Source: Nissolia schottii (lineage: Eukaryota; Streptophyta; Magnoliopsida; Fabales; Fabaceae). From it: 64,000 bases of DNA. The notes beneath the pieces were generated by a model. That model saw nothing but the letters and a program-made list of their open reading frames with translations. It made no database searches and was not told the origin of the DNA. A program made the position numbers and the translations under genes. How positions within the stretch are numbered: the first letter of the stretch is position 1; every line of letters starts with the position of its first letter. Positions 57,301-64,000 of this stretch are shown here, piece after piece. Location of the stretch: assembly GCA_003254905.1 (NCBI GenBank), contig QANU01045485.1:25540-89539 (forward strand). Direction: 5' to 3'.

Positions 57301-60300
57301 GTCTTCTCCTCCATATTCTCTGTTCTGAAAGACCTTCAAAGGGATGGTTACAATGTTGAGGGACTTCCAGAGACTTCAGAAGCTTTGATTGAAGATGTAC
57401 TCCATGACAAAGAAGCTCAATTTAGCAGCCCAAATCTAAACGTTGCTTACAAAATGAATGTCCGTGAATACCAAAGTCTTACTCCCTATGCCTCAGCATT
57501 AGAAGAAAATTGGGGAAAACCTCCTGGGAATCTGAATGCAGATGGAGAGAATCTATTGGTATACGGCAAACAATATGGTAACGTGTTCATAGGGGTTCAG
57601 CCCACATTTGGTTATGAAGGAGATCCTATGCGGTTGCTTTTCTCCAAATCTGCTAGCCCCCATCATGGATTTGCAGCATATTACTCATTTGTAGAGAAAA
57701 TTTTCAAAGCTGATTGTGTTCTTCATTTTGGGACGCATGGATCGCTTGAATTCATGCCTGGAAAGCAGGTGGGGATGAGTGATGCATGCTACCCGGACAG
57801 TCTGATTGGGAATATTCCCAATGTCTATTACTATGCTGCAAACAACCCTTCCGAGGCCACCATAGCCAAGCGAAGGAGCTACGCCAACACCATTAGCTAT
57901 CTGACTCCTCCTGCTGAAAATGCAGGACTGTACAAAGGTCTTAAGCAGTTAAGTGAGCTCATCTCCTCATACCAGTCCCTCAAGGACACTGGCCGTGGGC
58001 CACAAATCGTGAGTTCAATTATCAGCACAGCTAGACAATGCAATCTTGACAAGGATGTGACACTGCCAGTGGAGGGGGAAGAGATCCCAGCTAAAGAGCG
58101 AGACCTTGTGGTTGGAAAGGTGTATGCTAAGATCATGGAGATTGAATCTCGCCTGTTGCCCTGTGGGCTGCATGTAATTGGTGAGCCCCCCTCAGCCTTG
58201 GAAGCAGTTGCTACCCTGGTTAACATTGCTGCACTCGATCGTCCTGAAGACGGCATTTCCTCTCTCCCATCTATACTGGCTGAGACTGTAGGAAGAAGCA
58301 TAGAGGAAATTTACAGAGGGAATGACAAAGGAATATTGAAGGACGTAGAGCTTCTTCGGCAAATAACTGAAGCTTCACGTGGAGCAATTACTGCCTTTGT
58401 GGAGCGCACTACTAATAACAAGGGTCAAGTTGTTGATGTATCTAATAAACTTACCTCAATCCTTGGCTTCGGCATAAATGAGCCATGGATTCAGTACTTG
58501 TCAAACACCAAGTTTTACCGAGCTGATAGGGAGAAGCTCAGAGTCTTGTTTGAGTTCTTGGGAGAATGTTTGAAATTGGTGGTAGCCGATAATGAATTGG
58601 GAAGTTTAAAACAAGCCCTGGAGGGAAAATATGTGGAGCCAGGGCCCGGTGGTGATCCAATTAGGAATCCGAAAGTTTTGCCAACAGGGAAGAATATTCA
58701 TGCCCTGGACCCACAAGCTATTCCTACTGTTGCGGCGATGCAGAGTGCCAAAATAGTGGTAGACAGATTGGTGGAGAGGCAGAAAATTGATAATGGGGGC
58801 AAGTATCCTGAGACAATTGCACTTGTATTATGGGGAACAGATAATATTAAGACATATGGTGAATCCCTGGCCCAGGTCTTGTGGATGGTTGGCGTGAGAC
58901 CAGTGGCTGATACATTTGGAAGGGTCAACCGGGTGGAACCCGTAAGTCTTGAAGAGCTTGGACGGCCCAGGATTGATGTTGTCGTAAATTGCTCAGGAGT
59001 GTTCAGAGACCTCTTCATCAATCAGGTATCAACTGTCTACCTGTTTCTCAAATTATTGAGACTAAGACAAATTTACTTGGTGCTTGTTTCATTATTGGTT
59101 ACAGTATTCATTCTTTGTTGTTCAAAATAGTCACATGAACTCTTAATATTTCAACTTGAACTAGTCATGGTGTAGGCAATACTTCAACCTTTTTATCTGC
59201 ATCAAAATAACTATTATGCTATATTGAAAATCATATCAAGTGCTTCATGCGAAAATTTAACGACATTCAGGTTACATTATTTTGTTAGCACCTTCGATTC
59301 TCCATTGCTTTGCTCATATTTTTATATACTTGTTTGTTTCCTTTTTTATTTTTCAGATGAATCTTCTGGATGGAGCGGTGAAGATGGTTGCGGAATTAGA
59401 TGAACCAGCAGAGCAAAACTATGTGAGAAAGCATGCATTAGAACAAGCTGAAGCCCTTGGGATTGAGGTCCGAGAAGCAGCGACAAGGGTCTTCTCCAAC
59501 GCTTCGGGGTCCTACTCCTCAAATATAAACCTGGCTGTAGAGAACTCCTCATGGAATGACGAGAAACAGCTCCAGGACATGTACCTTAGCCGAAAGTCTT
59601 TTGCTTTCGATTGCGATGCTCCCGGTGCGGGCATGACCGAAAAGAGGAAAGTTTTTGAGATGGCTCTGAGCACGGCAGAGGCCACATTCCAAAACCTGGA
59701 CTCGTCAGAAATCTCCCTCACTGATGTCAGTCATTACTTTGACTCTGACCCAACCAACCTGGTTCAAAACCTAAGGAAGGACGGGAAGAAGCCAAGTGCA
59801 TACATTGCTGACACCACCACGGCCAATGCACAGGTGAATGCTGTTTACACGAATCTCCTATTTCCGAGCTTTGTTTCGACAAATTTACCTTACTAGAAAG
59901 AGTTATCCGCAAATCACATTTATTTTGTATTATGGATGTCAGTGGCTTCCATCTGACCTTGTGGAGATACTCCTTTCAGGTCCGAACCCTTGCCGAGACA
60001 GTCCGGCTTGACGCAAGAACCAAGCTGCTGAACCCCAAGTGGTATGAAGGCATGCTCTCTAGTGGTTATGAGGGTGTGCGCGAGATCGAGAAGAGGCTTA
60101 CCAACACCGTCGGGTGGAGCGCAACTTCGGGCCAAGTCGACAACTGGGTGTACGAAGAGGCCAACACAACTTTCATCCAAGATGAGGAAATGCTGAAGAA
60201 GCTCATGGACACCAACCCAAACTCTTTCAGGAAGCTGGTGCAGACGTTCTTGGAAGCCAATGGACGTGGGTATTGGGAGACTTCGGAGCAGAACATTGAG

Positions 60301-60357
60301 AAGCTCAGGCAGTTGTACTCGGAAGTGGAAGACAAAATTGAAGGCATTGATCGCTGA
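54339..60357 (+). CDS. CHLH: Magnesium chelatase subunit H, chloroplastic
   Basis: Exons 54339-55752, 56232-56314, 57223-59025, 59357-59833 and 59980-60357 join in phase into 1384 residues, close to the roughly 1380 of Arabidopsis CHLH/GUN5. With ATP and subunits CHLI and CHLD, CHLH binds protoporphyrin IX and inserts Mg2+, the first committed step to chlorophyll; in plants it also affects plastid-to-nucleus signalling. The first 50 or so residues are a Ser/Pro-rich transit peptide ending near LKCAAIG. An N-terminal porphyrin-handling domain ([20 protein letters not shown]) and a long CobN/Mg-chelatase domain follow, with [13 protein letters not shown] at about 669-681 and [14 protein letters not shown]. 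It ends [10 protein letters not shown]. All introns are GT-AG. Exon 1 is extremely GC-rich at third codon positions while later exons are not. Intron 1 holds a MITE. No defect is seen. Confidence 0.97.
55810..56007. mobile_element. MITE-like element, family M, copy 4 (CHLH intron 1)
   Basis: It begins TACACGTACACCAAAAA and ends GGTGTTCATGTAA, in the same orientation as copy 3 (13228-13437), with the shared AATAAAGTTTGTGCATTATT word. It lies wholly in intron 1 of CHLH. Confidence 0.65.
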
Positions 60358-60700
60358 AGTACACCATGCCCGTGATTTAGCTGGAAACACAACACAGTGA
60401 AGAGACGTTGACTTCTGATTAAACAGAACCATCTGTGTTTCATGAGCCATCCTCCTTTCCCACACTAAATTGAACATTGATCCGTTTGCCAATGGCATCC
60501 CTTTATTTTGTGATTTTGCTATCTTCTCTTTTTTTCCCTGTTGTAATTTTGTTCATTTTCAGGGACCCTTTATCCTTTGTGCAGTTGCCGATGTTAACCC
60601 ATGCGATCAAATAAAAATAGCTTCCATTACGAACTGCAGAGACCTTTTTGGTGAAACTTAGATCATATAATTGCCTAAAAAATGTAATTTTTTTTTCTCT
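60358..60700 (+). other. Probable CHLH 3' untranslated region
   Basis: The sequence after the stop is T-rich with an AATAAA word at about 60609 that could serve as a polyadenylation signal. The mRNA end is not determined. Confidence 0.4.
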
Positions 60701-60829
60701 AAGAAATGGTTCAAGTCCAAACTAGGACAAGCAAAACAGAAAAAGAAAACCCATTGAGGCTCACCAATGTTTGGTTCATATAGATTATGAATTATGGCTC
60801 AATAAAACTTCACTTAGAAATACTCAGTG

Positions 60830-61775
60830 GCACAAAACTTAAGAGGAAAAAAAGAGTTCTACAAACTAAGTAAATTAAGGGCAACATAGCAATAAAATAA
60901 CACCATCTAAAAGCCACATCAGCAACACGGCGACACCTCCCTGCCCCCATGAACACACAAGCTATTAGAACAACTGCATATCGATTGAACCGACAGAGAT
61001 TAAAACACCACAACAAAACCCAGGACCCCACCACGCCAACGAGTACAGAATATCCGTCAACATCCACCAATCTTTTGGGCATCTTGAATGACCTAATAAT
61101 GGTACCTGCGACATAATTTAGGCATAAACTCATTCAAACAAGCATACCCTTGAAAGATAATGTTATGCCGGAGTTTCCAAATACGCCAAGTTACCACAAA
61201 ATACTCAGCACTACAACTGTTCTTTTGATCACTGACACACACCAAAATGTCGTTAATTTCAATGTTCGATCAAATAATAATTTAGAGTTACTGCATGCAG
61301 GATATTACGTCATGCAAGATATTAAAGAACTACTCCTCCATGGGTAGAGGATAAATATTCATAATAAATAAATAAGAAGAAAGGGGTAACAATAGCAGAG
61401 AATTAAAATAACAAAACCTGAATAAAATAACGGAAGAAATTTGCAAATAGTTGGGAGCTTGCGTTGTCAATGCGAGCACTCCAACAATCCTTAAAGAATT
61501 AATACCTAAACGCTACTAACATAAACCTAAAGTGCATAAAATAAAAGAAAAAAAGTGCAGAAAAAAAGTGGAGATTGAATATGAAGTTGTGTTTAGTTGT
61601 TGAGAGATGATTATAGAGTATTGACACAAAGTGGGTGTAAATCTCACACTTTCAGCACAATAGTCAGTAAAATCGCGATAACTTCGGCTACAGAATTCGG
61701 ATTGAGGTGATTCAAATCTCCAATTAAAGCTAAGAGATAGATCTACAACTTTATAGTTGAGGTCAAATCGAGATT
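60830..61775 (-). mobile_element. LINE 3' fragment joined to LTR family 1, copy 1
   Basis: On the minus strand about 60888-61284 carries decayed LINE C-terminal text (VTWRIWKLRHNIIFQGYACLNEF). From 61285 to 61775 it continues into LTR family 1 (as at 62930-63413). Compared with copy 2, about 450 bp are missing exactly at the join. At 61776 a different LTR begins. Confidence 0.6.
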
Positions 61776-62085
61776 TGTAATAGCCCAAGTTTTTCCTTCG
61801 CTAAAAATTCCGCTTAATAAATAATTAAGAACATGTTAATAAGGAAAGGATGAGATAAAAATGAAATAAAATTCAAAGAATTTATTTAATCTCTATTGTA
61901 TTAGTTAAAAATAATAATTATGCGATCTCGGTACGTTTGGTGACGTTTGGGTTAGTATTATGCTATTTTTAGAACTTAAGTGTGACTCAAAGGAGTCTGT
62001 AAAATACACTAATATGAAAATAATGTGAAAATATTTCAAGAAAGATTTAAATATTAACCAGGATAATTAATAGGTCACAACGGTA
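61776..62085 (+). mobile_element. Start of an LTR of the TGTAAYAYCCC type
   Basis: It begins TGTAATAGCCCAAGTTTTTCC directly after copy 1 of LTR family 1. It resembles the start of the two solo LTRs (17073-20533 and 33786-36547) in layout and in the word CCGCTTAATAAATAATTA. It is cut off by a single N at 62086. Confidence 0.5.
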
Positions 62086-62086
62086 N

Positions 62087-63808
62087 AGCAATAAAATAAC
62101 ACCATCTAAAAGCCACATCAGCAACACGGCGACACCTCCCTGCCCCCATGAACACACAAGCTATTAGAACAACTGCATATCGATGGAACCGACAGATTAA
62201 AACACCACAGCAAAACCCAGGACACCACCACGCCAACGAGTACAGAATGTCCATCAACATCCACCAATCTTTTGGGCATCTTGAATGACCTAATAATAGT
62301 ACCTGCGACATAATTTAGACATAAACTCGTTCAAACAAGCATACCCTTGAAAGATAATGTTGTGCCGGAGTTTCCAAATACGCCAAGTTACCACAAAATA
62401 CTCAACACTACAACTGTTCTTTTGATCGCTGAGATACACCAAAACATCGTTAATTTCAATGCGCGATCAAATAATAATTTATAAAATTAAGAAATTCCAA
62501 AACGTAGTACAGGGATTAACTAAGGTCGTCTCAAAGGAAGCAATTTCAAAGCCAATTACAATTATAATTACAATTAAAAAGGGGGGTTTGGACTGAAGAA
62601 TATAAATAAAAGAAAAGTAAACAAAAGTAAAGCAACAATAAATGAAAGCAATATCATGCATACAACATTTTTAGATCAATGATTAATTGTCATTGGTTCC
62701 TAATTAATTATTCATACGAGGGGATGTTGTTTATTAGTTGAAATCTCTAACTAATACACAATTCACTTAAGAGACTACGATCGTCAATTCCCTAAGAATT
62801 TATTAATACAGGAAAATCTATCAATCTAGAATTAACCCTAACCAATAACATGCGATTGCTATATTACTAATTAGGAGCGGAACAAATCATGAATAAACAT
62901 TAAGCACAAGAGCTCGAATTAATCCTAATCTAAAGTTACCGCATGCAAAATATTAAGAAATCACTCCTCCATGGGTAGAGGATAAATGTTCATAATAATA
63001 AATAAGAAAAAAGGGTAGAAAAAAGTGGAGAATTAAAATAACAAAACCTGAATAAAATAACGGAAGAAATTCGCAAATAGTTGGGAGCTTGCGTTGTCAA
63101 TGCCAACGTTCCAACAATCCTTGAATAATTAATACCTAAGTACTACTAACATAAACCTAAAGTGCATAAAATAAAAGAAAAAAAGTGCAAAAAAAAAAGT
63201 GGAGGCTGAATATGAAGTTGTGTTTAGTTGTTGAGAGAGGATGTCTTATTTATAGATTATTGGCACAAAGTGGATGTAAATCCCTCACTTTCAGCAAAAC
63301 AGTTAGTAAAATCGCGATAACTTTGATTACAGATATCGGATTGAGGTGATTCAAATCCCCAATTAAAGCTAAGAGATAGATCTACAACTTTGTAGTTGAG
63401 GTCAAATCAAGATTCAATCTTCATCATGGCAAAAAATCCGTGGCAAAGTCAGCATTAAAAAATCATCAGCAAATCTTTGACCAAATCTTTTTGAATTTGA
63501 ATTCAATCTTGCATTTATTGGTCCAAATCTTCTCTTCAAAATTTATATCTTATCAAATCTCCTTTAAATCTTCAATGATCCTCTTGACAATTTATTTTCT
63601 CCGATTAAAATAGAAAACTAAAAAAGACCAAAAGAAATTTACACATTAAATTCTAAGATAAAATAGTGTTTAAAATTGCATTTTTCTCAATTTCTCACAA
63701 AAGAGGATAATGTGCAAAACATATTAATTAAACATTAAAACCACACATTTTTAGTATGCAATGTTCAAATATAGAATAATAAAATGGGGTATAAAATTCA
63801 CCTATCAA
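62087..63808 (-). mobile_element. LINE 3' fragment plus long LTR family 1, copy 2
   Basis: About 62087-62481 repeats the LINE fragment of copy 1. The sequence from about 62482 to 63808 is a longer version of LTR family 1, with its outer end reading TGATAGGTGAATTTTATACC on the minus strand at 63808. It contains the segment missing from copy 1 (62482-62929). No polyprotein is present. Confidence 0.6.
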
Positions 63809-64000
63809 TCACCCCTTAACCCAACCTCAAACACTATTCAAAACACATCTCAACACCATTAGGAAAAGAGCAATGTTATTTAAATACCATGTATATACAA
63901 ACAGCCTAGAATCACCATATTATAATGAGAGGAAAAAAAGACAAAATTAATGTATTTGGTACAGTTAGTAACAACTCTGAAGTAGATGATATCGACGCTT
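63809..64000. other. Right edge, no feature
   Basis: This is AT-rich sequence outside the LTR. Nothing is recognised. Confidence 0.4.

Noticed and set aside
1-64000. tRNA, rRNA or snRNA genes
   Set aside because: I looked for A/B-box-like and conserved rRNA words and found none convincing. A covariance-model scan would be needed to exclude them.

Overview
The window is nuclear DNA from a flowering plant. It has spliced genes with GT-AG introns, very AT-rich intergenic DNA, abundant LTR retrotransposons, LINEs and small inverted-repeat elements, and a chloroplast-targeted chlorophyll biosynthesis gene. The style of the repeats, including a Mutator-like element beginning with a GTTAAATAAG-type terminus, suggests a eudicot and perhaps a legume. 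I cannot name the species. Short runs of N mark gaps at 11241, 17576-17632, 47742 and 62086.

Four loci look like intact host genes. Two are AOP1-like 2-oxoglutarate/Fe(II) dioxygenases with the same three-exon structure: one on the minus strand (7822-10483, 312 aa) and one on the plus strand (24279-28789, 313 aa), transcribed away from each other. The third is a six-exon protein N-terminal glutamine amidohydrolase of the N-degron pathway (37574-48005, 216 aa), with one GC-AG intron and introns swollen by transposons. The fourth is the magnesium chelatase H subunit CHLH/GUN5 (54339-60357, five exons, 1384 aa), which has a strikingly GC-rich first exon and a G-box upstream.

Between the two dioxygenases lies a transposon-rich block. 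It holds a Mutator-like element (10985-11943), a CACTA transposase remnant (about 14198-14935) and a broken plant mobile domain (MAIN-like) gene on the minus strand (about 16021-22957). Copies of a 31-bp palindrome sit on both sides of the mobile domain gene (15640-15861 and 23576-23750). A 3.46-kb solo LTR is inserted exactly at one of its splice acceptors. Intron 1 of this gene is a mass of ATT microsatellites with telomere-like repeats.

From 29 to 37 kb there are no genes. The region holds several long inverted-repeat elements, a CACTA-like subterminal repeat array, a truncated LTR and a second solo LTR (33786-36547) with a perfect 5-bp target duplication. Introns 4 and 5 of the amidohydrolase carry hAT-like and inverted-repeat elements and three degraded LINE pieces. 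A gag-protease retroelement lacking pol (48212-50419) sits about 200 bp beyond its stop codon. The left edge (1-7.4 kb) holds an LRR receptor-like protein fragment cut off by an LTR, plus LTR remnants. The right edge (60.8-63.8 kb) holds a duplicated LINE/LTR composite that meets an assembly N. Exon coordinates were read from splice consensus, reading phase and remembered family sequences; no transcript or database evidence was available.
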